NCBI GenBank assembly: GCA_963556195.1
Contig: OY744521.1
Location: 130,480,788 to 130,544,787, forward strand
Reading direction: 5' to 3'
Length of the DNA stretch: 64,000 nt
From: Sepiola atlantica
Lineage: Eukaryota; Mollusca; Cephalopoda; Sepiida; Sepiolidae
The position numbers and the translations under genes are program-made. Below the pieces are notes generated by a model, which did no database searches, was not told where the DNA came from, and saw only the letters and a program-made list of their open reading frames with translations. Numbering within the stretch: position 1 is the stretch's first letter; every line of letters starts with the position of its first letter. Positions 24,954-36,409 of the stretch are shown in pieces.

Positions 24954-25520
24954 CGTAATACTGATAAATATCACCATCATTACCATCTTGCTACTTGTGA
25001 AATCATTGGGCGAAATAAGTCGACAAGTGATGGTAGGCTTTTTTAATTCCACTACCAATGACAAGGACTAAGTACCAGTTAATAATTAAGTGTTCAAGGT
25101 AGTGATCGAGGGGTTAAGTAATTGAGATTAGTCTAAGTGATATCAGTGTTGATAGCTGTCCCAGTTATGGGTTTATGTTAGAATTGGTAGTATGACTTAG
25201 AGGTTATTGAGGCTGTGCATTATAGGTAGTACGTAGAGATTTGATTTTATTGGTAGTTTAGAGGGGTGGTTATATATTTATAGATTCATCATGACTTGTT
25301 GGGGTGGGATTGGGTTGTAAATTTGGGTGGGTGGGTAGGGGGTTATAGTGTGTTTTGGGGTAGTGTATAGTGGGGGTTTAATGTTATCATTCATTTTTGT
25401 AAAAAAAACAAAAACAAAAAAACTGTTAATTTTATGTTGAAGTTAAGTAGGGTTGGTGTGGGGTTAAGGTGGGGTATGTGGGTTGCTAAGGAGGTAGAGT
25501 CTACTATGTTTACTTTTCCC
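24953..25520. other. G/T-rich plus strand, no gene
   Basis: From about 25100 the plus strand is dominated by G and T, with a strong G-quadruplex motif at 25325-25342. At about 25510 composition flips to C/T-rich. No coding signal found. Confidence 0.55.
25325..25342 (+). other. strong G-quadruplex motif
   Basis: GGGTGGGTGGGTAGGGGG: four G runs with loops of 1, 1 and 2 bases, a very stable quadruplex class. Confidence 0.65.
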
Positions 25521-26213
25521 TTTCTTTTTCTCCTTGAATCTTTATTTTCTCCTTACTTTTTCCTCACACTTTTAATACTGCAGTCCAAATAAACTTTCTC
25601 ATGTTCCAAATATCTCAAATATTCCATACCCACCCTTTCAATCACCGCCCTCCTCCACCCCCCAATCTCTCACTCATTGCTATCATTTTCCAAATATTTC
25701 AAATATTTCACTCCCTATCACAACAAATCCTCCCTCTCCCCCACTCAACTATTTTCTCCCATACCCCTTCTTAAATTCCCTCATTTTCTCAAAACGCTCT
25801 CTAAGACCATAACTTTCGCCCATCCACCAAAATCACAGCCCCCCCTTCCTCTCTACCCATCCTCCTTTCCCTGCATACACCCCCCATACACAAACATTCC
25901 AACTTACTTTTTCCCCTTCAATCTTGAACCGCAGCCATCTGGTCACCCCCCCCTCCCCCTCTTCCTCACCTCCCTCTCTGCCATCCACTTTACCCCTGCT
26001 CATCCCCCACCTCTTCTCTTACCACCAGCCACAGTAGTCCTGGCTCACCCCTATCCTTCCATTTTTCCCCACTCATTCTTTTCTACATTCATGTCTAGTT
26101 CTCCAACAAATACGGACGTCCACCCAGCAGTTGGCCACTATTTCATTCTATTTTTCCCAATATGTCTACCCTACATGTATCTGTGCTTGCATGACATTTT
26201 TTCTCTATTTTAT
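25520..26213. other. pyrimidine-rich tract upstream of hammerhead-like motif
   Basis: About 700 bases of C/T-rich plus strand with very little G. The 185-codon open frame at 25677-26234 is Pro/Ser/Leu/Phe-rich through composition and shows no domain. The tract leads into the hammerhead-like motif, so it may be the terminal-repeat or UTR part of a Penelope-like element. A similar C/T-rich stretch lies at 49555-49850. Confidence 0.4.
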
Positions 26214-26254
26214 CATCCTGATGAAGTCTTATAAATAAAGACGAAACGTTGATG
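26214..26254 (+). ncRNA. hammerhead-ribozyme-like motif (Penelope type)
   Basis: Order and pairing fit a type I hammerhead. Stem I arm CATC (26214-26217); core CTGATGA (26218-26224); one extra A; stem II GTCTT / AAGAC (26226-26230, 26238-26242) with a 7-base loop; GAAA (26243-26246); a loop-less palindromic ACGT in place of stem III; T as the cleavage-site base; and stem I partner GATG (26251-26254). Penelope-like elements are known to carry hammerheads with minimal stem III that work best as dimers. The extra A before stem II departs from consensus, so activity is uncertain. Confidence 0.55.
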
Positions 26255-26300
26255 TACACATAAAAAACATCCATTTTTTGGTTTTTCTTTTTTCATTTTC

Positions 26301-26303
<3 letters not shown>

Positions 26304-26359
<56 letters not shown>
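26304..26359. repeat. (TA)n tract
   Basis: About 28 TA units immediately 3' of a tRNA-like SINE read on the minus strand; it may be that SINE's tail. Confidence 0.95.
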
Positions 26360-26361
<2 letters not shown>

Positions 26362-26470
26362 TGTTTCTGTCTCAAGACCGCCACCAATACGGCTTACTTA
26401 GACAAGGATCGAACCTTCGATATTGATGTCTAGAGTTCAGCGTCTTACCATTATACTCCGACGCCCTGCA
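26360..26470 (-). mobile_element. tRNA-like SINE
   Basis: Minus strand: GGAGTATAATGGTAAGACG (A-box like) near 26459, then GAAGGTTCGATCCTTG (B-box) near 26418. A short body follows with TGGTGGCGGTCTTGAGAC, ending at the (TA)n tract. T-arm pairing is partial. It is tRNA-derived rather than a tRNA gene. Confidence 0.55.
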
Positions 26471-27034
<564 letters not shown>

Positions 27035-27089
27035 CAACTGTTGTGGATACTGCTCTCGTTAATATGTAGTTAATTAAGATATCAGTGAT

Positions 27090-27420
27090 CAACATTTTTC
27101 GTAGTGTTTCGGATACTACACAGTCTTAAGTAGACACTTTCTTCATGTGTCACTCGGCTTGTTACGCTTAAGTTTAAAAAATGTTTGTCCTATAACATGT
27201 AAATTGAATAGACAAATCTTAATTTACATGCGCCCAAGACTATATATAATAGGTGTTTCTGTCTATCAGCCTGTTACGTTAAAGTTTCAAAAAGCATTTT
27301 CATGTATTCTCTTAAGTATGCAATAAAATAGGTTTTCATCGTATCAAATATAACTTCAGTTGGTTTCTCACGCTTAAGTTTTTAATGGGAGTTTAATTTT
27401 TATACTGCAGAGGATTGAAT
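27090..27420. repeat. possible degenerate ~100-bp tandem repeat
   Basis: The phrase GTTACGCTTAAGTTT recurs in degenerate form at about 27161, 27273 and 27367, spaced roughly 112 and 95 bases. Flanking similarity between units is weak. Confidence 0.3.
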
Positions 27421-28166
27421 GCTCCCATCTGATCAATATGTATTTTTGTTTTACTTCTAGACCCGTGTTTATTATCTGTATTCCTTAGGTACAAAGAAGA
27501 AAAACTGCGTCTAAAATTTTGATTTCCTTTTGTGTGGTTTGACTAAATTATGAAATCAATGACGACAAAGCAGATCGATAATTGATGATATTTCGTTTGA
27601 TTTGAATCGGAAAATATCAAAACGATCAAATATTGATTATTAAAGTTTTAAAATGAATCGTATTTTGAAATTCGATATTGAAGTTCGATATTATCGACTA
27701 AAATGTTTTTTCTCTGTCCAACACTTTGAAACCATAGAAACAAATATTTCAATTATTTCGTTTCTATGTAATAAGATAATCGTTGTTTTTATTTCCAATT
27801 CGCCTGAAGTGCAACATTACACTTAAAGAACAGTTGCACTTTGCGATTCTCGACTGCAATGTTTGACCTACTTTAGCGTCAATAGCCAAATAGAAAAAGA
27901 GGAAATGTTCAAATTGAAATTACAAATGAAAGACAGATAAAAACCTAATTTACTTTATAACAAAAAATTGATGAAAGTCGACAAAACATTTTAACCAAAT
28001 TGAAAATCTAAACATTCTTGTTTTGCATTGGCGTCATTTTTTTTTATATAAAGAGATTCACTTAGAAAAAGGCTTGATCTGCAAAAGGAGTAAAGACAGA
28101 TGATAAAACTACAAGGGAAAATACACAGAACAGAAACAAATGAAAGAAAAAGGAAAATAAAACCAA
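27421..28166. other. AT-rich intergenic DNA, nothing recognised
   Basis: No coding signal or shared repeat found. Confidence 0.5.
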
Positions 28167-28511
28167 ATGAGGAATAAAAAAGCGGAAATACATCGAAAAG
28201 TTTTGGACTTTAATACAAAAAAAATGCAAGGTTATTTTAAAGCCAAAATGACCAACAAAAATGAATTAAATAAAAAACTTTATATTCAAATGTGTGTACT
28301 CAAATTACAGCCGTTGGAACAGTTTAAAGTTTACTACACTTCAAAGCCAGTTACGTCTGTTTGTGTATTCCGTTTTGGGATTGTCATCGGCATGGCCCAC
28401 ATAGTCCATATAGTTTACAAAATAACCGGAAAACAAGACGCACAAACAATTAAAGAAATGAAAGCTCATCAAAAGGGCAATGAAAGAAAAATAAAAACAT
28501 ACTTAAATTAG
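28167..28511 (+). CDS. unassigned 114-codon open frame
   Basis: An uninterrupted ATG-initiated frame, Lys/Asn/Gln-rich, outside any microsatellite or recognised element. The N-terminal half is basic and polar. A short hydrophobic stretch near residues 68-84 (FRFGIVIGMAHIVHIV) is followed by a charged C-terminus. I recognise no family and see no splice or promoter context. In AT-rich DNA a frame of this length can occur by chance, so it is more likely not a gene; it could be a single exon or a scrap of an unknown element. Confidence 0.15.
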   Translation: MRNKKAEIHRKVLDFNTKKMQGYFKAKMTNKNELNKKLYIQMCVLKLQPLEQFKVYYTSKPVTSVCVFRFGIVIGMAHIVHIVYKITGKQDAQTIKEMKAHQKGNERKIKTYLN

Positions 28512-29135
28512 AAAAGGGTATATTTTACAAAAGTATTTTAAATCTATGCGTTAACAATATTGAAATATTTTACGAAAGCGAAAAATGTTAAGAATCGAAG
28601 ATAATAATGAACTTTAGAAGTTATTTAAAAATAAATACAAACAAATTCAAATCGGTTTCAAAAGTCGTTTGCGCAGTTCTAAGTCAATTATCTCTCAACC
28701 CAGTCATGTCTATTTAGTTTCCATGCCCTTTATCTATGATTAGTCTTATAAATCGTCAATGTAACTGCATACCATCAATGTTTCTTGTCCAAGCTTTTAA
28801 ACCCTCATCACTTAACTTCGTATCGTTTTGCATGTATGTATTTTTCCTGATATATTAATCGAGTGTTTTTAATTGCATCGTACAAGCAATCTGTAAAACT
28901 TATCAATCATTTTCCCAGTTCTTTCTTTTTTATATAGATTCACTTAGTCTCATCATTTGGGTACTATTTGTACTTTTTTATAGTATATGAAGGGTACAGA
29001 GTATCAAACGAGAGATACCGTCAAATATTTATTCTTTGTATAAAGATTTTGTTTCATAACTTTGATTCCAGGAACTTTTTTCTCATTTATTTATTTGATG
29101 CAAATTGTCATCTCTTTTGACATGGAGGTGTCAAC
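28512..29135. other. AT-rich intergenic DNA, nothing recognised
   Basis: No coding or repeat signal found up to the triplet repeats at 29136. Confidence 0.5.
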
Positions 29136-29195
29136 TTCCACCACCACCACCACCACCACCACCACCACCACCAGCACCACCACCAGCACCACCAC

Positions 29196-29257
<62 letters not shown>

Positions 29258-29336
29258 CCACGATCATTATCATCATCAGCAGCATCAGTAGTAGTAGTAC
29301 TACTACTACTAGTAATAGTAGTAGTAGTAGTAGTAG
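29136..29336. repeat. mixed triplet repeat (ACC, ATC, AGT)
   Basis: ACC units (29136-29196), ATC units (29197-29258), degenerate ATC/AGC, then AGT/ACT units (29286-29336). It abuts the 3' end of minus-strand copy D exactly where other copies have (TAA)n, so it looks like a diverged TAA tail. Open frames on both strands (poly-Thr, Ile, Met, Asp and so on) are artefacts. Confidence 0.9.
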
Positions 29337-30819
29337 CACTCACTAGGAGTTCTCACACAGATCATCGTCAGTGATTGATCACCGACAACAACCAGTGGTA
29401 CTTCCTGGAGTCTGAATGACAACAGGCCTCCCTAGATTTCTAGTATTCTTCACCTCTTTTCGATAACTACTACAAATGAATTTCTGTTATCACAACATAC
29501 GTTTACCACCGATTTCTCGTTGGCAACGACCATTGACATTTTCTAGGATTTGAATGACAATACACTTCATCAATGTCCCAGTGCTCTCCGCACTCTTCGA
29601 GTGAAATGCAGGCTAGGGCAAACCCCTGTCGGTCTTTCCATCCTCCTAGACCCATCACGACTGTTTTGTGTAGTATCAGCCATCACATTTTTCTGATTGG
29701 GTGGGTATAGTATATGAAGTTTATTGCAACTTTTGTTCCTTGGGTTATAGTGGTGCTCTTTATGGGATTTTGTTCTTTTCCTATAACACATTGCCTGTGA
29801 TTGGTTAGTCTTCGTAGCCTATGTGGAAAACATCCGCATTCAAGAATTTTCCTTAAGATGTCAGCTGTTGTTATCATTGCAGATCATTGTATGGTCTTAC
29901 TCTTCTTTTTATTCCAATTTCTCCCAGTCTTTTTTCAGGTTCTTCGGAACTGTCTCTAGTGCCCTGACGATAATATGTATCATATTTACTTAATTCATAA
30001 TACACATCTCTTTCAATTTCTTTGCGAATTCAGTGTACTTGCTTCATTTTTCTGTCGCCTTGCTCTTCACATTATAGTCAGCTGCAACAGAAAACATTAC
30101 GATTTAACATATTTTTTCTTTCTTGTACACTATTATGACAACGGTATCCTTGCTTGTATGAGTTTATCTGTTTGTAACTCTTTATCCGAGAGGATTTTAT
30201 GTTATTCGTTTTCAAGTGCTGTCTCTGGTTTATGTTTGTACCATTTGTCCGAGTGTTCAAAATGCATTTGTGTGCATAGCCCCTAATGTACTGCTTTCCC
30301 CACCCAGTCATGACTATTTTGGTATTCTTTTTGGACTAGTTTAGCTCATTCACTTATTATGTGATTTACTGTTTTGTCCTCTTTGTACGCACAATCTGCA
30401 TTTATTGTTTCCTGGGTTGAACCCATTTAAGCTTTGATCTAGTTTATTCTGATCGTATTGTTTTGTGCAGTCATCATTAGGGATTCCGTTTCTCTCTTCA
30501 AGTGCCTTTTTCTCAGCCATGCCCAATTATTTTCGTGCCTCTGCTCTCTGCTCATTTTCATAAAACGTCTATGCAGTTGTTTTTCTTCCCACTTTTCTTT
30601 TCTTGTGTGTTTGTTTCCGGTGTCTGTGCTTACTTAGTTGTTCCTGGCTGTCTCTTGCTGCAATGATCAGCCTTTTTGTGTTCTGGTTTATGTATTTCTC
30701 GAGGACTTTTTTAGTGTCGTCCACACAGTCCCATATACTTAGAAGCCCTCTGACCTCTTCGTTCCTCTTCACGTAGGGATAGTCAGTATCGTGTTTAGGA
30801 TGGAGTGCGTTGTGCATGG

Positions 30820-30822
<3 letters not shown>
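29337..30822 (-). mobile_element. R4/Dong-like LINE copy D, 5' truncated
   Basis: Read on the minus strand it starts directly after (TAA)n within the coding region, at MTMHNALHPKHDTDYPYV (30823), and runs through VRGLLSIWDCVDDTKKVL. It continues through a zinc-like CRLC near 30395, the endonuclease region and the C-terminal segment near 29850, to the 3' UTR ending at the triplet repeat. The UTR blocks GTGATTGATCACCGACAACA and GGCCTCCCTAGATTTCTAG (plus strand) match the complement of copy B. It is broken by stops and frameshifts, and all RT motifs are missing. Confidence 0.75.

Positions 30823-30864
<42 letters not shown>
30823..30864. repeat. (TAA)n linker between copies E and D
   Basis: Fourteen TTA units: the 3' tail of copy E (minus strand) and at the same time the sequence into which 5'-truncated copy D is joined. 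Confidence 0.9.
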
Positions 30865-30865
<1 letters not shown>

Positions 30866-32603
30866 TAACTAAGAGCTATCATACAGACCATCGTCAGTGA
30901 TTGCTCACCGACAACAACCGGTGGTGTTCCCTAGAGTGTAAGTTACAACAAACCTCCCCATATTTCTAGTACTCTCCATCTCTTTCCGATAGCCACCGCA
31001 AATAACATTGCGGTATCGCAATATCCGCTTACCATTGATTTCTCGCTGGTAAGGACTATTGATCTACTCTGGGATTTGGGTGGCAATAAGCCTCCTCAAG
31101 GTCCCAGCACTCTCCGCACTTTTCCAGTGAAGGTCTTGTTTGTGCTGCCCCTCCTCGGTTTTCTAATCCTCTTTGACCCATTACACAGTTTGTGTGTTGT
31201 GTCATCCCAATTCGGCACAATTTATTTTTTAGGAGAGGAATCTTCTGGTGTTGTTTCTTGCACTTTCTGTTAATTTGTTCATTCTTATGTGGGATCAGCT
31301 GAGGCCGGCTTACTTTATTAGATGGGCTTATGATGTGTTTTTTTCTAGCAGTTTCTGTTCCTTGGTTTGTGATGTGGTGTTCTTAATGTGTTTTTTCTTT
31401 CTGTTGTAAATTCTATGTGACTGGTTACCTATCGTAGGTTATGCAGGTTGGTTTCCGCATTCGAGGATTTTCCTAAATATTGCAGCTGTTTTGGTCATTG
31501 CCGTCCTTTGTATGGTTTCAGTGATCCTTTTTATTCCAATTTCTTTCAGTCTTTTCTTCAGGCTTTTTGAGACTTTGTCTAGTGTTCCTACGGTCTTTGG
31601 TATTATACAGACTTTCTTCATGCTCTATATCTCTTTCGGTTCTCCGGCTAGTTCCGTGTATTTGTTTCGTTTTTTCGTCATTTTGATCTTCACTCCTTAG
31701 ACTGCTGGAACGGACAAGTCTACGATTTGACAACATTTTTCCTTCTTGTCGATTATTATAACATCCTGTCTCCTTGCTTGTATGACGTTGTCTGTTTGTA
31801 TATTCATATCCCAGAGGATTTTGTGGTTTTCGTTTTCACGTACTGTTTCTGGTTTATGTTTGTACCATTTGCGTATTCGAAATTCAATTGTTTGCACAGT
31901 TCCAAGTGTATGTCTTTCCCCTAACAGGCATGCCTGTTCTTGTACTGGGGGGACTAGTTTACTGCATTCACTTATTATATGATTTACTGTGTCGTCTTTT
32001 TGTCCACACAATCTGCATTTACTGTTTTCTTAAGTGTCATCTATGTTAGCTTTAATGTAGTTTGCCTTAATAGCATTGTCTTGTGCAGCCATTGTTAAAG
32101 ATTCCGTTCATATATCCATGTGTTCTTTTTCTCAGCCATGCACGGCTATTTTCGTTGGTTTCTTCTCTTGTCAGTCTTCTGAAGCGTCCACGTAGTTGTT
32201 TTTCTTCCCACTTTTATTTTCTTATCTTTTTTTCTGGTTTCGGTCTTTCCCGAGTTACTCGTTGGAACGGTGTCTCTTGCTGCGGTGATTAGCTTTTCTG
32301 TGTTCTGAGTTATGTATTTATTTAGCTCTTATTTTGATTCTTCTACAGTCTTCTATGGTTACCAGTCCTTCTCCCTCAGTCATTTCTTTTCAAGTACAGT
32401 TTGCTTTGTGGATGTAGTGCGTTGTGCATGGTCATTAATTTTCTAGTTTTTTTTGTCAAGGTGCCTGAGATCTTCTTTAGTCAGTGCTATAAATGGTTCA
32501 GAGTATATTATTAGCGATTTTATCCATATGTTTATTCCCTTTACTCGATTCCTGCTATATAATTTCGTTTCTAGGAGTTTTCTTGTACTTCGAAAATATT
32601 CTC
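30865..32603 (-). mobile_element. R4/Dong-like LINE copy E, 5' truncated
   Basis: Minus-strand copy from about 32603 (ETKLYSRNRVKGINIW region) to the 3' UTR at 30865. Best preserved for the C-terminus. CX2C with GQKDDTVNHIISECSK (32015-31950) gives a complete zinc knuckle. RRQDVIIIDKKEKCCQIVDL, then SVPA (31750-31700), is the endonuclease region, keeping the acidic residue of IVDLSVP but with Gln replacing Pro before the first Asp. The C-terminal ETIQRTAMTKTAAI lies near 31490. It lacks the RT and N-terminus. Confidence 0.75.
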
Positions 32604-32682
<79 letters not shown>

Positions 32683-32760
32683 AACAATAAGATAAAAACA
32701 AGAAAAATACATAACTCAGAACACGAAAAGCTAAATCATTGCAGAAATATAGCTTTTTAA

Positions 32761-32810
<50 letters not shown>
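32604..32810. repeat. two (TTA)n tracts bracketing an R4-like scrap
   Basis: TTA runs at 32604-32680 and 32762-32810. Between them, 32696-32750 on the plus strand reads AATACATAACTCAGAACACG, then AAAAGCTAAATCATTGCAG, matching copy B near 21232-21280 (AATACATAAACCAGAACACA). So a roughly 55-base R4-like piece in the opposite orientation to copies D and E sits inside the repeat. Confidence 0.7.
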
Positions 32811-35230
32811 GTGCATTAGGTCTATTTCCATTAATGCATACCCTCCAGTCCCATTATTAAACAAAATAATTGCTTATAGGTTTTACACTATAAATAAAAT
32901 ATTAATATACACATCAAATGATGTTTTATATTTTATCTGATAGCTGTAAAACATGATCTTTGAATCATTTTTTTATTGTTTCTGTATTTATCTTTATTCA
33001 ATCTTAAAATATCCTACACGTTGTCCTTTATCTGATCTGGCAACTACTTCCAAAATATTTTACTATCTCAGCCAAAATAATTAATTGGCTAAAGTTTTTA
33101 AAATATGCTTTGACAATACATTTCCAGATTGAGGAAAATATTTCTTTTAAAAATCCACCATAGTTAAGAATTCAATTTGTTATTTAATAAATCTCCATCA
33201 CATATTCTCTCTAGTGAAGTAGTAATTCCTTAGTATTCATATCTCTTGTTATTTATTTAGTTTTTGTACTCTTTGTATGCCGTTCAATCTGATGAAATTG
33301 GTAAGTAATTATAGTCTAATCTCTTGCTTCCGTCTATATATGAATACGTTTTTTTCAGACTTCTATTCTGTATCTCTAAATAAGGAGATGTTATGAAGTT
33401 GAACAACTGCAATAGAAATCTTAATTGTTCTTACTGGTATACTATTTGTACGTTTTTGTATATAATAAGAACGGTAGTAGTGATTAAAATCAATAGAACG
33501 CTTTCAGCGAATGACGCCTCAAAAGATATACTTCAATAAAAATGTTACTTAACTTCGTTAAGTACACATAAGTTTAGTACATATGATACTAGTTTATAAA
33601 ACGTAAAATATAACGAGCTTATGTGCGTGAAAGTAACTATGTTTTTAGTCAGATGGACTCAGTGAGTTTGCCGAGGAAAACTCACACTACAAATAAGTGT
33701 AAATAAAGTGCTGTTATTGAATTCGAGTTTCTTATTTCTTACCACAGATAAATGGACCATAATACCAAATAAACATATTGTATACTCGATATGTGAAGTT
33801 AGCTAATCCCCTCTGCTATTGAGATGAAGAATGTACTTTTATCTGATCTTAGGCTTACGATAAAACCATCTTGAAATACAGGTTAGAAATATTAAGTGCC
33901 GTATATTTAAAAGGAGAAGTGGCTGTAAAATATTTCTCTCTGTATTACCTATATACATTTTCTATAGATAAAATAGTATGATATACAAGCCTCTGAAGCC
34001 TTTGCTTAGAAAGTAGTTTAGGAGACTATAGCCTAATTAATATTAGTCTCACTCGGATAATTCCAACAATGCTGGATCATAAGTACTGTTGGCGATTAGC
34101 AAACTGTTGGTTAACTTTACACTCTTAAACCCATTCGTATCATTTAATGTGTTATTCATTGTCTCAGTTTTATTGTATTTGGGGGGGGTAAGGCCTCAAG
34201 TTATAAATTAATTTTACCTTTCATAAATAGCAATCAAAATATGAAACTTATGTAGGTAAAATTCGGGTACAGAATTATTAATATAAATTACAATGTAAGT
34301 TTAAGATAATAAAAAAAAACAGTGGGAATATTATAGCAATAATGTAATATTAGCATAGCTAGTTATGTTGTGCTTTTTTAGATTTATCAATGTTCTTTTC
34401 AACATATGGCGCGTTCGAGTTGAAATTAACCAGTGATTGAAATAGGCTAACGATAGTATTAACTAATGTGTTTGGTTTTACGACATATTAATCTTTTTTC
34501 GTTTTTTATATGTGCATACGTTGATATATTTTAAGTTCTAAATATCTTCAAATATTTATTCATGGTGTTTGCCTTTAATATACTGGGTGTCTATGAAGTC
34601 GGTTTACCATTTGATTTTTTTTAATTATGCACCTTGTGGATTAGCTTATTGAAAATGAGAACAATTCGCTATAAGTAATTATCTTGATTTAAAATGTTTT
34701 AACATTACTATGTCTGATTATATGTCAGATACATGAATACAATGGTTAATATGTTAGAAATATGACAGTAATTATAATTATCCGATTTGGGTGATTCATG
34801 TGTCGGTCAATGTACCCCATGAGACCATACTCAACAGGTAACGTATACTACTACACTATTTAAGTACCGCATACATGTATAAGCTTTCAAGTCTGGATTA
34901 AATTCCAGGTTCGTGTCACAGAATTGTAATTCCAACAGGTTTACGATTTATGAAGTGGGCTTTGGCTATGTTACACGCTTTCACATTTCATTAGTATAAA
35001 TACAAGTTTTTAATACATATAGTAGATTGCAAACTGTGGTTTGATGACGCTTTCCAATATTTTTTTTGCACATATGAAGTATTATATAAATCGAGATTGA
35101 ACCTTCTGGTTTTTATTTTACTTTTATTGCTCAGAGACTTAAGAACAGTCGGATCTAGAGAGATTTATCTTATAACTTAGATGTAATGTAAGTGTCTGTA
35201 ATGATATACAAGGTTTTATATAAATCGTCT
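32811..35230. other. AT-rich intergenic DNA, nothing recognised
   Basis: About 2.4 kb of unique-looking AT-rich sequence without coding motifs. A CTGGGTGTCTATGAAGTCG phrase near 34584 is loosely TIR-like, but no partner end was found. Confidence 0.5.
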
Positions 35231-35597
35231 TTACTTTATATATATATATATATATACGCCATACTTCATGCTTTATATATAGTGAATCAGAAGTAATTAG
35301 ACCCGCAGAACATTTTTAATTTAAATTATTAAATGCACTGATACTTACTGAATACATTATAACATTTCAACGTATAACTATTAGGCGGTAAATTGTTACT
35401 AATCGTGCATATCTATTTTCGTCATTCATTGCATACCAACCAATCTCTCGCTTTTAAAATTAAAAAAAAATGTTTATTTATATGGATGTATCCATATCTA
35501 ACTGTGTATCATACATTATTTATCTATCAATCCATCTGCACAATTCATTATACACCTATTATTAAGATAATTAATGACGTACACATGTGTCTATCTC

Positions 35598-35660
<63 letters not shown>

Positions 35661-35712
35661 GTACCTTTGTACGCCATTAATTATATCTCTTACTCATTAT
35701 GTATCTCTATTT
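35231..35712. repeat. (TA)n and (CT)n microsatellites
   Basis: TA at 35236-35257; CT 35601-35630 running into TA 35631-35652. The DNA between is unremarkable. Confidence 0.9.
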
Positions 35713-35753
35713 TTATAATTATCTTCTCTCTATTTTTTAAACGACATCCTCCG

Positions 35754-35816
<63 letters not shown>

Positions 35817-35878
35817 TTTTAGTCAATTATGTATCAATCTATATAACCCATCATCTATCTTTAAATCTACGTAGTGTA

Positions 35879-35950
<72 letters not shown>

Positions 35951-36016
35951 TACACTACGTAGATTTAAAGATAGATGATGTGTTTTATAGGTAGATACAT
36001 CATTGACTAAAACCAA

Positions 36017-36077
<61 letters not shown>

Positions 36078-36111
36078 CGGAAGATGTCGTTTAAAAGATA
36101 AAGAGAAGATA

Positions 36112-36117
<6 letters not shown>
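35713..36117. repeat. 405-bp imperfect palindrome with (TA)n arms and centre
   Basis: Left arm: block 1 (35713-35753), TA tract, block 2 (35813-35880). Centre: TA tract 35881-35948. Right arm: complement of block 2 (35949-36016), TA tract, complement of block 1 (36077-36117). Block 1 pairs at about 37 of 40 positions and block 2 at about 62 of 68. A transcript, or single-stranded DNA, would form a long hairpin. No ORF lies inside. It could be a foldback element or an inverted duplication around a TA tract. Confidence 0.85.
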
Positions 36118-36149
<32 letters not shown>

Positions 36150-36152
<3 letters not shown>

Positions 36153-36302
36153 TTAATTACTTATTAAATACAGACACCGATGTTTTATGCTAACGCAATC
36201 TTTAGTGCAGGAAGTTAATTCTAGACGGTCGGCATGCTCGAACTCCGATCACAAATCGCCACTGATTCGTAGTCAGGAGCGTTCCCACGTAGGCCACCTT
36301 GA
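36150..36302 (-). mobile_element. tRNA-derived SINE (same family as 60.9 kb)
   Basis: Minus strand: GGTGGCCTACGTGGGAA (A-box like) near 36298, then CTACGAATCAGTGGCGATTT, then GGAGTTCGAGC (B-box like) near 36246. The body includes the hammerhead-like segment CTAAAGATTGCGTTAGCAT. The tail AATTAATATTTATATATA merges with the TA tract at 36118-36148. The copy at 60905-61090 is the same family on the plus strand. Confidence 0.75.
36169..36210 (-). ncRNA. hammerhead-like module in SINE, degenerate
   Basis: Minus strand: stem I arm TGCA, CTAAAGA, small stem TGC-GTTA-GCA, AAAA (consensus GAAA), stem III ACA / TGT, then GTC, the commonest hammerhead cleavage triplet, then TGTA pairing back to TGCA with one wobble. 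Two invariant core bases differ from consensus (G5 and G12), so self-cleavage is unlikely in this copy. Confidence 0.35.
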
Positions 36303-36335
36303 ATTAGCTAATAATTAAGGTTGAAATCAACTTTG

Positions 36336-36336
<1 letters not shown>

Positions 36337-36407
<71 letters not shown>
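36337..36407. repeat. (TA)n tract
   Basis: About 35 TA units. Confidence 0.95.

Positions 36408-36409
<2 letters not shown>

Noticed and set aside
25677..26234. 185-codon Pro/Ser/Leu-rich frame
   Set aside because: Reflects C/T-rich DNA; no domain or signal peptide, and the frame runs through the hammerhead-like core.
26360..26400. GTCT/AGAC stem plus GAAAC at the end of the 26.4-kb SINE as a hammerhead
   Set aside because: The CUGANGA position reads TTGGTGG with several invariant bases changed, and stem I does not pair.
34575..34620. TIR-like ATACTGGGTGTCTATGAAGTC
   Set aside because: No matching inverted end within several kb and no transposase remnant.
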